Of a stretch of 64,000 nucleotides of DNA, positions 23,532-35,773 are shown piece after piece. Made by a program: the position numbers and the translations under genes. Origin of the DNA: Amphibalanus amphitrite (lineage: Eukaryota > Arthropoda > Thecostraca > Balanomorpha > Balanidae); NCBI RefSeq assembly GCF_019059575.1, contig NW_024881591.1, positions 434,001 through 498,000 of the forward strand, written 5' to 3'. A model generated the notes under the pieces. That model did not search any database, was not told the DNA's origin, and saw nothing but the letters and a program-made list of their open reading frames with translations. The first letter of the stretch is position 1. The number at the start of each line of letters is the position of its first letter.

Positions 23532-23713
23532 GGGGCCGTATTCACGTCGGCTTCGTAAGTCGATTTTCTTTCGTAAGTATAATTTGGTATTCACGTCGAC
23601 ACTTCAAGTTTTTATCGACGGAGTTCACGTGATTAAAAAAAAAAAATGCTTAAGAAGTAGGTCATCCGTAAGAAAATTCTTACGAAAATGATCGACGTGA
23701 ATAGTACGGCCCC
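23532..23713. mobile_element. Palindromic MITE with GGGGCCGTATTCACGTCG ends, copy 1
   Basis: About 180 bp, ends GGGGCCGTATTCACG and TGAATAGTACGGCCCC. The two halves are inverted copies (TCGTAAG...CTTACGA; ACTTC...GAAGT) meeting near an A-run at 23634-23646. The same element is at 39929-40106. No target duplication stands out. Confidence 0.85.
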
Positions 23714-23770
23714 AGGTCGCCTGGGCCCTTATCTTGAGACCAAAACTACCTACCTGACGCTATAGTTGAC

Positions 23771-24002
23771 ATAGGCGGCGGAACGGGGAGGGTACCGGGG
23801 CACCGTGCCCCCCGTAGATTTTGACATTTTTAACAATAGCCCTATGGACGTTGCATGGAAAGAATGGGACCAACGTTGGCAGTGCCCCCCCCCCACCCCT
23901 TATTTGAAGGTGTTCGGGGTAGGTATATAGGTATATAGGTATACATAGGTATACGGTATACCGTATATTGGTATATAGGGCCTTGGGTGTCCCGCCGCTA
24001 CT
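23771..24002 (-). mobile_element. GGCGGAAC-type MITE, reverse copy with internal GTATA repeat expansion
   Basis: It starts ATAGGCGGCGGAACGGGG, contains the reverse complement of the CCATGCAACGCCCATAGG block and ends CCCGCCGCTACTG. A (GTATAGGTATA)n array (about 23919-23980) has grown inside it. Confidence 0.75.
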
Positions 24003-25113
24003 GATTAGCTAATGCCAAGCTAATGCATACCTCCTACTTGCCTCCTACTACTGCTACCAGAATCCAGAGGTTGTAGAAAGTAGAAACCAAGCAGAAACAT
24101 CAAACAACCAAGGCCATCTAAAAACTATAAGGAAACAACCACTTTGACCTACCTTGACCTACCATCTCATCTGATCTTGATCTTTATAGCTGGTATTGCA
24201 TTGTCTTGCTGTAGCCTTGCCTTGATAATACGTATCAAATTCAATATACTTTTATTCATATACCTTTACCGCCCAGAAGATACTGATACCTACGCACCCC
24301 CCCCCCCAATCTTGCCCCCCCCCCCAAGTAAAAAACAAACAATGGTATTAGGTACTCAGATATATAGCCTTGGCACTCAGGGTATCCATTCCTGCATGCA
24401 CATGAGTCATGACTAACGACCTCAATCTTGACACTGACTTGTTATATAAAATACTTGGTAAATATCAGTCAGGTATATTGATATTTCATATAATGTATAA
24501 ATCGATTCCTGATTTATACGTACACTAGCCGTCCGCGAGGCTTTTGACTTATCGTTGGAGGTGTTGAACATTCACAGCGCGCAAATTTACCGCCAAGATA
24601 TTTTGTCGCCTATATTTGTCGCATATGCGCCGTTCAAGCAGTGACATATTTGTATTGGTTACTTAAATTGCGTTTCTTCAAAAAAAGGGAGTTTGAATTG
24701 TGTTTCTTACAAATTTAAAATTGAAACTATTATTTATTTCTCAATTCATTATAAACGTATACATATATATGGTTTTAACCGAGCAGTAGAACCTAATTAA
24801 TGTTCATTACGTCATCAAAAGCACTTAAAGTTCCGAAGCCGCAAGGTAAACACGATAATAGATAAGCGGGAGCCTTGGCGGGAGCAGAATAAGCGGGAGA
24901 GACGCGAGCCCAAGGCCCTAAATACACAGCCAAGCTGTTGCGCGCCCTAACTCGAACTCTTCAACAACAACAGCCTCTGAGATACATATAGGGCCTTGCA
25001 TTTTGTCTTTTGTGATCTTCTTCAGTTGAAGCAAGGCCCTAAGTGAGTTGAAGATCTTGTTTTGGCAGTGAGTTCATAGGTTGAGATCCTTCAGCTTGTA
25101 TTTGAACTGAAAC

Positions 25114-27728
25114 ATGGGAGATAACAAGCACAAGATATTCATCATCAAAGGTTTGTGTTTGTTGTTGCAATTGCAAAAGAATACAGATTAAGATGTTTGT
25201 TTTTACATAGGCACTTATCTCAACTGGGGCCCCATAAACCCCAAAGGTAAATTAGTGACTAAGGCTAGCTATTATCTTAAGACTTCATTATGTATTTATT
25301 GATAATCCAAATCCAGAGACCAGATTTGACATCATATCAACTTGTGTTACATACCTACTACACGAATCAAAATCATTCAGCTCAGCAGTATCACAATACA
25401 TCTTTCCTTCAGCCAAGATGAGGATGTGAGCATATCAACACATGTCACAATTATAGTCACTGTGACAGATCACTGATCAGTGCACAACGTAAGCAGAGTA
25501 TCAGAATCTCAGATTTATTCATGTTTTATTTTATTTTAGGCGACCCACTGATTAGGTGACTAACATCATAACACAACACGCTTGATGCTGATTGCAGATA
25601 ATGCCACTGTGACAGGATCTGAAGACAGGCAACTGGATGCACTCCGACTACGCCATCCGAAGACTGGTCAAGCAGCTGCATTTCTGTTAGATGCAGACTC
25701 CAAAGAATTGCTGGAGGTCCAGACATTTGATGACAGCCCCCGGTGAGTGTGGCGCTGAATAGGTTTCCCTGCCACAGGGGTGAGTTACAGTGCCCTACAA
25801 AAGCAGTTGAAGATTACAGAAGCTGCTGAAGGCTAACACATTGCTGCAGCAGAGTGACATGCTGCTCACCACCCACACGTTTCAGTTCCTGGTTTGTTGG
25901 CTCTGCGGTGGAGACGGACGGCCATATCCACGTGTGCTCGCCGCTCGATCCTCTCTACATCGTCCTCGGCTATATGCAGCAGGTTAGAGCCGCCCTGCAC
26001 TGGGCGCTGGCTACTCCCCGGGGGTGGGGAGGGGACTGGTGGCCGCCAGGTTCTCGAAATTCGGTGACGACTCCTGTCGTGTATCTTTCATTGTAAAAGA
26101 AACACGGAAGGATTGCAGCTTTGCGCATATAAGTGCCCTCATGCCTTCAAATGTATGTAATTGTATTGCTGTGTTTTGGGCGCAAAATGACCTTTGCAGT
26201 CGACGCGCCCTAAAGCCCCAATAAACAAACAAACAACAATATTGCTGTGTTTCGCAATATTTCCACTGTGTCATAAGTACGATCTCAGTGCCTGTTGTGT
26301 TTTTGTTTATTATCTGACGTGTCACGGATCCTGTCTGTATATGACCGGACGCTGACGGTGTCTCTCCGACAGAGCCGGTACGCCCAGCAGTTGGACCAGC
26401 TCCTCTCGGACCACCAGTTTCCCGACACGGTCCGACTGGCTGACTCGGTCGGATCAGACCGTCTGGAGCTCATCGCCGACAGAAAGGGTGCGTTCCCGTG
26501 CTGCCGTGTGGACTGGTGTGTGGTCCCCCAGACGGGACGGATACGATACATTCGCTCTTTTTCATCCCCGAATATATACAGAGTGCAACCGTGACGGTAG
26601 TATTCATTCAGAATCAGCTGTACTAACAAATATGTTTGAATAATTTCTAGGAGACAGCGAACTCAACGCATACAAATACAACGAGGAGCGAGCCGTAGCG
26701 TGGCTCGAACGACGCACCCGCCGCCTTGCGGCAGTTCTGGAAACCAAGCGTCTGCACGGCACCAGCGGCAAGGCGGACAACTTCGTCAAAGTGCGAGAAG
26801 AGGAAGTCGAAAAAGGTAATAACTAATAAGTGCTTTACTACAAAGCTATTGATTTAGTGCTAAACCGTGTTAGCTGTTAAATTTTTGTCTTTTATTTGTT
26901 TGTTTACCAATATCGTCGATGGGATTCCCATTGAACGACCGACAATGCATAGAATCGACGTGCATTGGTAGGCTTGGGCCAAGTCCCGGTAGTGCGTAAC
27001 TTCAGCACTGGATTATCGGTGCGGAAAATAATAGCTTTGCCGACTGCCGAGACGGACATTTATATTTCCGGTGATACTGATCGACGAAGCAAAATGACGG
27101 ACCGTAACAACTTGCTTATTGGTCGGACTATGTAGTCGTTCCGCCGTGAAGTAATGGTCTGTGTCCCGCCCTGTCGCTGCCGTGCTGTGCCCTCCCGCCC
27201 GTCCCTCCGTCCCCTCTGACCGGTCCGTTCACCCTCCACTTAGCCGTGTACCTGCGGTTCGCCTGGGGACTGACCTCCGAGTACCTGAGCAGCGAGCTGA
27301 GCGCAGCGCTCCGTTGCCGACTCCAGCTGCCCGACGAGCGGCCCAAGCGCAGCCAGCCGGCCGCCGAGCCGCCGGCAAAGCGGGCGCGCGGCGCCGCAGC
27401 ACCCGCCGCCCCCCTCGAGGACTACTCGCAGTCCGCCAGCAACGCCAAAAAGGTAGGCGGGGCCGGAGAGAGCGAGTTGAAAGGCCGCTGTTGCAGAGTG
27501 ATCTGACATTTGTACGAATGATTGCTTGTTCTTTCTCCGTTGAGTTTTGTTTTCCTTAGTTCGTTTGCTTGCTTTCATTGGCGTCTTGTTGCGAGTCCTC
27601 GCACTGGCATGATCCGAACCGTACATTTGTTTTTGTAGGTTCTGGCTCCTAAAAACGCCAAACAGAAGGCGCTGGCCAAGTCAGCCATCGGAACCAAGAG
27701 CATCGCGTCGTTTTTCAAGAAGAAGTAG
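25114..27728 (+). CDS. RNASEH2B: Ribonuclease H2 subunit B, complete
   Basis: Seven exons close in phase: 25114-25150, 25598-25742, 25886-25982, 26373-26487, 26651-26815, 27244-27452 and 27639-27728, 285 residues. The N-terminal triple-barrel segment contains LRHPKTGQAAAFLLD, ELLEVQTF, PRSWFVG and DGHIHVCSPLDPLYIVLGYM. The helical part contains YKYNEERAVAWLERR and AVYLRFAWGLTSEYLS. The last residues KSIASFFKKK match the PCNA-interacting box found at this end of the family. RNASEH2B is the non-catalytic scaffold that with subunit C holds catalytic subunit A; the nuclear complex removes ribonucleotides from DNA and resolves RNA:DNA hybrids. A Lys/Ala-rich linker (about 235-262) with PPAKRARG could carry nuclear import. 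The first exon codes only 12 residues (MGDNKHKIFIIK), which fits the short N terminus of the family. Confidence 0.92.
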
Positions 27729-28454
27729 TTCGGTACCGAAGTGCTCTGGCCCGTGCTTCTTGGTTGTTCCCGGGACAGTCGTCCGCCGGTTTCTCTTCGA
27801 GTTCAGGACTGCAGAGACGTCCGTGTCGCCGTGGCAGATCGGGCTGCTGCCATCAGCATTTGTCAATATACATTTATATCATTGTCCTTTCATGTTTCAC
27901 CCGAAACCGGCGATAAAGGAAAGATGCCGGGCTGAATATGGAACCGGACGATGAATAACGGGCATTGCCGAAGTGGGAGGACGAGGACCTACCGCTTTCA
28001 GTTTTCGTTTCTTGGCTTTAGCGCTTTAGGGCAATTTTCGATGACAGAGGCGCCACACACGCGCTATGGATAGCAAGGAATCATTTTCACTCGTATGACT
28101 ATCGCCAGTAGCGGCTGGTGCAATCAGGAGACTTTGCCCTTTGGGCCCGCTGCCGGACATTGGTCACGTGACCACATTTCCGTGTGACCTTGAGTTGGCA
28201 CCAGATTTTGTCGACAGACGTGGCGCAGCTTATTTTACTGCATTATTTTAGATACTAAATATTTAGGCGTGTGGTGGTAAATGATACCGTGCAAATAATA
28301 TTGAATCATCGGTGACATAGTTCAACCATTGATACTTGAATAGCATCAATTAAATGCAATTAATCTATTATTACTCTTCCGTTGATTTTATTGTGTTTGC
28401 AGGCATAGGTAGAAACTGAAAAGCTGAGCCTGCAGCTTACAGTTGTTCTATACA

Positions 28455-28614
28455 GTAGCGGCGAAACACCTTACTTTTTAACACACGGCGGGGGGGGGGG
28501 GCACTGCCGACTTTCGGTCCGATTCTTTCCATGCAACGCCCATAGGGCTAATGTTAAAATGCCAAAATTATAGGGGGCACGGTGTCCCGGTGCCCTCCCC
28601 GTTCCGCCGCCTAT
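28455..28614 (+). mobile_element. GGCGGAAC-type MITE, near full-length copy
   Basis: It starts AGTAGCGGCGAAACACC, has a G-run, then GCACTGCCGACTTTCGG, CCATGCAACGCCCATAGGG and the end GTTCCGCCGCCTATGG. The same order is found at 54624-54760. Confidence 0.85.
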
Positions 28615-28889
28615 GGTTCTATAACTCTTAATGCATAAATCAATGCTACTGAGGGCTGCAAATTTGTTTTTTACCTATCTTTAATAACTGATGCCCTACC
28701 TTCATCTACCATTATCTGTAAGAATCTTGCATCAATCATCACCAGACTTCTTAGTTTTTTTTTTTTACATACCTACGCCCCAGCCGCGAGAGTGGGCGGG
28801 TACGACTCCCTCGCCTTATAATTGAGCTAGCCTCGCGGGAAAAACGAGCATGTGTGCCGTTACGGGACCGGGGACGCAGCGATTGATGC

Positions 28890-29460
28890 ACGGTTTAAAA
28901 GTCTCAGGTCAACTGATGCCCTCTGAGGGTCAGGTCAAGTGCCCCGAGGGTCAAAATACGATTTCGGGTTTTGAAAAATAACTTTGTCAAAAAACGGCGC
29001 AGAGTCGCTATTTTAGTACCATCATGTTTGTCATGCTCCGGTGCGTCAAAATGGTACACTTTTATTTGGGTGGGGTCAACATAAGGTGTTCACATCGGAT
29101 CAAAGCCAGGTCAGAGGCACTCAGGTCACGAACTTGGTCGGAGGAGGTTATATCGCATATCATTCGATTCGGTAGGTCTTCCCGAGTCTATTGGCGACTT
29201 TTCCGACTTGCCAGCTCAATTTTATCAGGAGTTATTGACGAAAAAACTTGTGACATTTGTGACGTCATGAATGACGTCACGCGAGGTTAAAGATGCAAAA
29301 GTGAAGCATTGGACATTGCAAGAATTGCATGAAATTGCGATTCCATGTGCTTGAGCTAGGTTTAGATCATTCTCGGCGTCAAAATTGCAGTTTCCATATT
29401 TTCCCATTGACTTGTAATGGTGACGTCGCGCGATCGGCCTGACCTCATGTGACCTCTAGG
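28890..29460. repeat. AGGTCA-rich dispersed sequence
   Basis: AGGTCA or GGGTCA hexamers on either strand recur about every 30-60 bases. Comparable stretches lie inside 44990-45390 and at 49050-49420. A TGACGTCA pair separated by a few bases lies at 29262-29280. Probably diverged repeats; relation between copies not demonstrated. Confidence 0.4.
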
Positions 29461-30102
29461 AGAAATCTGAGATATACAAGTTTTGAGACTCCTAGAGGAT
29501 ACTAGGTCCTGTAAGTATCATCTCGCTGTGACAGCTCCTCTGGCACCGAGGGCGTTGCGAAGTTTCGGTATTTTGGGACTATTGCAGAGGTTCACGTGTG
29601 ACGTCATAAGTCAGTGACCTGACCTGAGACGGAAATGCAATTGGTTTCCAAAGATGCGTATGGAAGCAAAGATAAGGTGTGCCAAATAGCAGCCCTCTAA
29701 CTGTAAGGTGTTTTGAGCTATCGCCAAAAGTCGTGAGTGGAGCGCTACTGACTCCTCCGGTCGGCCGCCGGGGGTAAGGAGGCGTGCAGGGTATCGGAAA
29801 ACCACCTGGTACTTCGCGAATTTTGCCGATAAAAATACGTTTCTTATGCCAACTTGTAGCCAAAAGACTACTGAATCTCAAACCAATCGTATCCTTGCAC
29901 TAAATGGCTTGGTTTAGACACGATAGGTCTGAAAAGAAAAGGTCCCATGTATTCTCTATGGGCGCCGCGAGGCCGTTGGCACCAGAGTTTCGGGAAGTGC
30001 CCTCGCCACAACCGCACGTGCAGATTTGGTCACGTGACCAAGCGCATTTGCCGCCACTGTATTTATCCCGTGCCTTCAGCATTACGAAAAATGGAAACAA
30101 CC

Positions 30103-30212
30103 CGTGAGCAGCATCAGCTGCTCACGTATATGTTCAAGGAAAACAACATGTAATGGACTGCTGACGACGGCCCTCTCCACCAATCAGCGCTCGGCATGTC
30201 GAGCGCTGATTG
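30103..30212. repeat. Two adjacent hairpins
   Basis: 30103-30126: CGTGAGCAGC and GCTGCTCACG around four bases. 30179-30212: CCAATCAGCGCTCG and CGAGCGCTGATTGG around six bases. Both arms are perfect. Confidence 0.85.
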
Positions 30213-31518
30213 GCTGGTAGCAAACGCGTCATATGTGGGTCTCATTTTTTTGCGATCAGTGAACGCGTTATTTAATACACAGTGGCCTATGGGGAATGGC
30301 ACGCGGAACTGAAGGTCAGTGTTATATTGCTTCGTACATGCGAATGGGGGTATTTGAGTGGCATTTGACACCATTTTCGAAATCTACAGTGAATTTCTGA
30401 TCGACTCATGTATATATTTTTATGAATTTGATAGTATTAGTGCTACATAGTCGGTGTTTTATGTTGGTGTTGTTTCTCTCGACCTTTGTCTTGGACTTTT
30501 ATCATATCTTTTCTAGAAAATGCTTGCCATAACCAAGTCTTAACTGTATCTGTATAAGAGATAATTTGTGTTGAATATGAGGAGAAAGTAGTTATGACCA
30601 TTCTGCCCATCAAACTGCCAGAAGGTGTTCTTGTAAGGTGATTGAAACTTCAGTACAGGTTGCAGATGTGGGTTTGACATTAGCATTGTTGTTGTAACCC
30701 CACTTGCTCTAATAAAATGGAAACATGGGGTTATGTACCCACTATTGCACAGCCTGGTATCAAGCTGGTTGATATGTGGAGGATAATGAAAGCATAAAAA
30801 CTTTTCTTAAGTGAATAGGAGCGTTGCGTCTTGTGACTTTGTCAAGTCACTTTAAATCAAATGATTGTGATTGTAACTTTTACTTCAATTAATTATTGTT
30901 GCTAGTTTTGACCTTTTTAATCATCAAGTTTTATGTGTACCAATTTCATATGCTTGTGTAATGTCTGTGCGGCTTTGTGCAGTGTGCTGTCTTGAAACAA
31001 ACCAATTTATTTTGTACCTTTTTGTACTTGAACAAATGTATGTCAAAAGACAAAAATGTCATGTCTATTATCATTGACACTACTACAGCTAACTTTGCCT
31101 ATATTCCTATCTTTCAGAGGCATTCAATATTTCTAGTGCAGTACCTAGGAGGCTGCAACTGAAACTCGCACAAAGGCAATTAAGTGTCACTTCATCAGCC
31201 TACAGTAACAGCCCATCTGTAATCAAGATATGGATGAAGTGGCATAGAAGAACAACCAATTCAAACAAGAAAAGATTGTATTTTGTTTTGGACTATTTTT
31301 AAGCATAACAGAACACTACACTTGCTGCTTTTTATGTTTGCCCTGTGTGCAGTTTTGAATAATTAACTATGAAATGCTTTTGCCCACTATTCTCTTTAGA
31401 TAACCTTCCTTTGTAATGCATTTTGAGCTTACATGCATGATGTAGGCATATTTCCCTTGGCTTCATAAAACTACTTGCAGCAGTTGGTGAAGGGAGAAGA
31501 GAAGTAGGACAGCTGATA

Positions 31519-31589
31519 GCTATTACCAAAAATATGTGCTTGTCTGCACTGATGGCTATTACCAAAAATATGTGCTTGTCTGCACTTCG
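31519..31589. repeat. 36-bp tandem duplication
   Basis: The segment starting GCTATTACCAAAAATATGTG at 31519 is repeated at 31555 with no change over about 32 bases. Confidence 0.9.
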
Positions 31590-34262
31590 GGCTGTTCCAT
31601 CATATGCAACCTCTTTTTACCTCCTTGAGTTAAAAACACCTCATCTTTTGTTTCTTTCCTGTGTGCCAATTGTTTCCGTGGTGCTATAAATGTCAAGTTT
31701 GAAGTTGGTATCTAAGTGAGGAGAATGTGCATTATTTCAGTCCGTCTTGAATCATTCGTCTTGAATTATATCCCTAACTGACATCCTGTTATTTGTCCTG
31801 CAATGTATGTGCCTGTGTCCGCCCTTACCTCCGGCTTTAGCTTCAAACCAGCCCTGCTGAGCTCTGTCGCCGGCGCGGTGTGTCGCAACGTGCTGTTTCT
31901 CCACTTCAGCCGACAGCTACTAGGAATCGTCCTGTGCCATGCGCCATGCGACACAGCAATTGTAAGCTTCAGGTCACATATTCGGACTGATTGGCTCCGC
32001 GTATGTGCATCCGGCCGGGTGCTAGTCGATATCAGGGACGTGGGTCGGACTGTTGTGGCGGCGTGCACTGTGGTGGTTGAAGTTGTTGTATTTCTGTCAG
32101 TGAAAAGCATTAATACATAACCGTGGCCGCAGCCCAATGCTATTGTGAATTTCAGAGGGAGTGGCCAGTCAGGAGGGCCCCATGTGGGTATGGATCCAGT
32201 GTCCAGTGGGATTGGCTAAGATTTCCGGCGATTGATAAACGCTTCTATGAAAGTAAACCTATTGAGTTATGAGGGGAGGTCACGTGACGGACCTGACCTT
32301 ACTAAACTCTTGTGAAAACACGACACATACGAACGATAAGAAACCGACAGCTCTTCTTTCTGCCAAGTGTCATCTTTGTGTGAAGGATTTCTTGGCACTG
32401 AGTGTTCAGAAATTGCATTGTTTTTGGACTGTGCAGAGGCTCACGAGCGACAACATAGGTCAACAACCTGACTTACCTTAAATATGCAACCTGTACCAGA
32501 AGATCCAGCTTGACCAAAAGATTGGACGAGTCAAATTTCGGCTCTTTAGCTTAAAAGAATTTTGAGCTATCTTAAAAACCGTCAGTGTGGCACCATATCG
32601 CCCCCGCGCGGTCGGAAGGTAAAAGTTCGCCGGCTCTAACTAAACAAATACGCGTCGCATCGCAAATTCATTGACGGCGTTCGAAGCGTCGTTCAATTTA
32701 CTTTCGAAACATATCCTAACATTAACATTTAACTGCCTAGCGCAATCTCCAACAAGCAAAAGTTCCGTGCACTCATCCTCATACAGTGTTAGCGGCCGCC
32801 GGCCGCCGGCCGCTGACCCACATTCGCGTCATCAGGGAATGCTGCAACTAATTTATTGTTTCCAACTTTTTTCCCGGAGCGTTCTACCTGGTTTATATAG
32901 CCTTGATTTATATACACTGTGCTTTGGGCCTTCCTGAGAACCATACATTGTGGAAGGAAGCGAAGGAAATCCTTGCTGTCATAATATTTGGCAGTATTAT
33001 TTTTAGGCATTTAGTGCGCATTTGCGACGTTTTTGTCTCCGAGAAGGATGCCTAAAAGTTGTTGTGTTGGTTAGACCTGTTTTGTCCATTTTTTTTTCAG
33101 GAAAAGGTAAGGAGGGAGCTTTAGCCTGTGCATATAATTCCCTTGTATCCACTTTATTAATGTAGTGGATGCCAAGGCCATCAATGATTATTTATTAACA
33201 TAATTAATGAGACATTAGGATGCAGGTCAGACAGTTCAAGCTGCCTGATATTTCATTTTCAGTGCATTACCTATAGCATTTATACCAGTGAGATGAGAAC
33301 ATTTTTTCTTGATGCTATGAAAATGTATACCAATATTTCATAGTAGTAGTAAGTAGGTAGTAGGTACTGTTCAGGTGTCTTTAAGCCAGGTGAGAAGGGT
33401 GGCTATTAGGGGTGGAATCTGAACAGGGTGCCCATGGCAATGGGGCAATTTGAACAAGAATCAGAATCTTGAAATTTGCTTCACCCATTCACGTGACAAT
33501 TAACCTGTTAAAGGCACCAAGAGGGAGAATCAGAATATCCCGATAATTACATGACTAAAAAGCCCTCCGGCGGCTGGCGCCCTGTTTTCAGATTTCACTC
33601 GACTAGGGGGGAGGCCGCACATTTTGGAGATCGCAACACAAATTGAGGTGATATTATTTTGAAGACACTTTTTAATAGCATTATTTCTAATTCTTGTAGC
33701 CTGTAGAATGTAGGATGTTGTGGGTTATTACCTACCTTACGGTAACAGGATTTTTTAGTCTGTGAGGCCTGTGGGACCCGATCTTGGCAAGCTCCTGATG
33801 TACTTGATGTTCAGGTAAAGAGGACTAATAAGCCCTGTTGGTCCTGCTCTTGACTTTATAAGTGAACCCAACTGGTCCACTCTCGTGCCATAACTTTACT
33901 GGCCACTAGTTGAGTACAGTGAGCTGTTTGTTTGAATTTCGTCAAACCTATTCTTAAATTGGTTTACATTTTGAGAGTCTACCAAGGATTGTGACAGGGC
34001 ATTCCAACTGTTGACCGTCCTGCTTGAGAAAAAGTGCTGGTGTCTAGCATAGCTCAGTCTGTGTTGTGTTTATTATTTCTTATTAATTCTTGCTTTGTAT
34101 TATTTGTTTTTTGTAATACATTGGAGATTGTAGTTGTAATTGTGAAATACACCTGCAGGGGTCCTGCCCTGAATGGTCACCTAACAAATGGCATTGTTTG
34201 CAGATAAAACCAAAACTGCTCCCAAGGCTCAGTGTCAATACTTCAAGCTCTGAGAGAGCAGA

Positions 34263-35773
34263 ATGGCTACTCGTGGGGTTAGTGAGACTGAGAAACTCCA
34301 AAAGAATCTGACAGATCAGCTTGACAGATTGATGTCTCAGCTGCAGGACTTGGAAGATTCAAAGTGAGTAGTTATTACTATGCGAAATCAGTTTGTACAA
34401 AACCACACAATGTGTCACGTCTTAATTTATTAGATAGGTTGGTATTTTTCAACTGGATGCTTATAACAGCGTTTCTGTAGCATTTATTTTGCCGGTGATT
34501 ATTGATCTGGACCGCAATTACAATGATAAGTAATGTGTTTGTGTGAATTACATAATGCCTGTTTGCTTTCTTCAATCAACTGATTGCTCCCTCCATGATC
34601 ACCTTCAGGGATGACCTTGATGCAGATGAATACAATGAAACCAGACAGGACACCATAGAGCAGCTGAAAGAGTTCCAGCAGAGGCTGAGCAAGTTCAGCG
34701 AGGGAGATCTGTCTCTTGTTGACCAGTTTGGAGCCACACAACTGGTAAGTTGGGACGATTCTACCATATGAAGGTATTTTAATGTTATCCTGCATTCAAG
34801 TTGTTGTATTCACATAGATCATATCATGGATCCTGGATTATTATCAGTTCCAAAGAGCTTTAAATATTGTGAAGAAAACCTGATTCCATTACATCTCAAT
34901 TTTGTTCCTACAGGCGATCCAGGCAGCCATAACGGAGGCGTTCCGCACGCCGGAGATAATCGGTCTGTTCGCGCGCCGCCAGCCGGAGGGTCTCCGTCAG
35001 CGGCTGTCCCAGCTCGAGCGGGACCACCGGCTGGGCCACCTGGCCGAGGAGAGCTTCAGCCAGCAGAGGGTGAGCCGACGCACCCGTCCCGTGCAGCCAC
35101 CGGGAGTGTGACCACCGTAACTTCAGAGCAGCTGGCGCCGTTCAAGCTGATTTTGATGATGATCGATTTATGACACTAGATGACCCACTCTGGTATAAAA
35201 TCTATTTTGTGGAATCGTTCTTCACATTTTCGTGTATTGCTCGCCGTCTAACCGCCGATTGCCCGTCGTCGCGCTCCCTCCCCCTCAGCTGGAGATCTTG
35301 TCTGCGCTGAAGAAGCTTGGCGAGCCCCTGACGCCGGAGGAGGTGCACTTCATGACCACCAACACCACCGACGACCTGCGCCAGTTCCTCGAGGACGACA
35401 TGAACGGTGAGGACGGGAACGGACGGGAAACGTGAACGGTGAGGGCGGGAACATGAATAGTGAGGCAGATCGCCGATTCCCATGCAGTCTGGGCGTCCCC
35501 GAAATAACAACGAAATATTAATCAACTAAAATGAACCATCACGAAGGTCGTATTCGCGCAATCAGCTTGCATCGTTGATCCAAATGGTGTGAGGGCTGGT
35601 ATCGATGCATTCCACCAGTTTCATTAGACCGGAGCTGTGTGCCGCTCTATTGTCGCCTGAGCGCGTGGTGTGACCTGTCCACATGTCGTGTGTTTAACCA
35701 GCGTCTCTCCATTGCAGTGTCATCGGAGCGGGTGGTGCGGCTGGCACAATCGGGACTGTCGGGCGGCACGTGA
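34263..35773 (+). CDS. LZIC: LZIC (leucine zipper and ICAT/CTNNBIP1 domain) protein, complete
   Basis: Five exons close in phase: 34263-34363, 34609-34744, 34914-35069, 35289-35406 and 35718-35773, 188 residues, close to the usual length of about 190. The N terminus (TEKLQKNLTDQLDRLMSQL and LEDSKDDLDADEY) forms the leucine zipper. The middle, LVDQFGATQLAIQAAITEAF then TPEIIGLFARRQPEGLR, is the most conserved block. LEILSALKKLGEPLTPEE begins the C-terminal ICAT-like helical domain. The ICAT domain is known from beta-catenin inhibition, but in LZIC it is not shown to bind beta-catenin strongly; vertebrate work links it to cell-cycle checkpoint and DNA damage responses. The C-terminal tail (VVRLAQSGLSGGT) is short. 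No oddities in splice sites. Confidence 0.92.

Larger units (their letters stand above)
23245..23743. mobile_element. Locus bounded by a perfect 25-bp inverted repeat, containing two other MITEs
   Basis: 23245-23269 (begins TTGGTCTCAAGATAAGG) and 23719-23743 are exact inverted copies. Between them lie a short GGCGGAAC-type element (23274-23344), a G-rich stretch and the palindromic element 23532-23713. Confidence 0.75.
19540..25113. other. Repeat-rich intergenic region
   Basis: No supported gene in about 5.6 kb. Contents: a fold-back (20193-20358), a TA microsatellite (20950-21032), G-run-rich sequence (21196-21265 and 22590-22680) bounded by imperfect inverted TGGCGGTCGC copies near 21173 and 22667, a decayed minisatellite (21955-22520), nested MITEs (23245-24002) and AT-rich unique sequence up to the RNASEH2B start. 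Protein frames here are repeat translations. Confidence 0.6.
27729..34262. other. Long gene-poor interval
   Basis: No supported coding sequence in 6.5 kb. It holds a GGCGGAAC-type MITE (28455-28614), a stretch with many AGGTCA-like motifs (28890-29460), two hairpins (30103-30212), a 36-bp tandem duplication (31519-31589) and AT-rich DNA (30400-31800, 33000-34260). The 5' flank of LZIC should include its promoter, not recognisable by eye. Confidence 0.55.

Noticed and set aside
32789-32813. GGCCGCCGGCCGCC run as a palindrome
   Set aside because: Checked base by base; it is a simple repeat and not a perfect palindrome.
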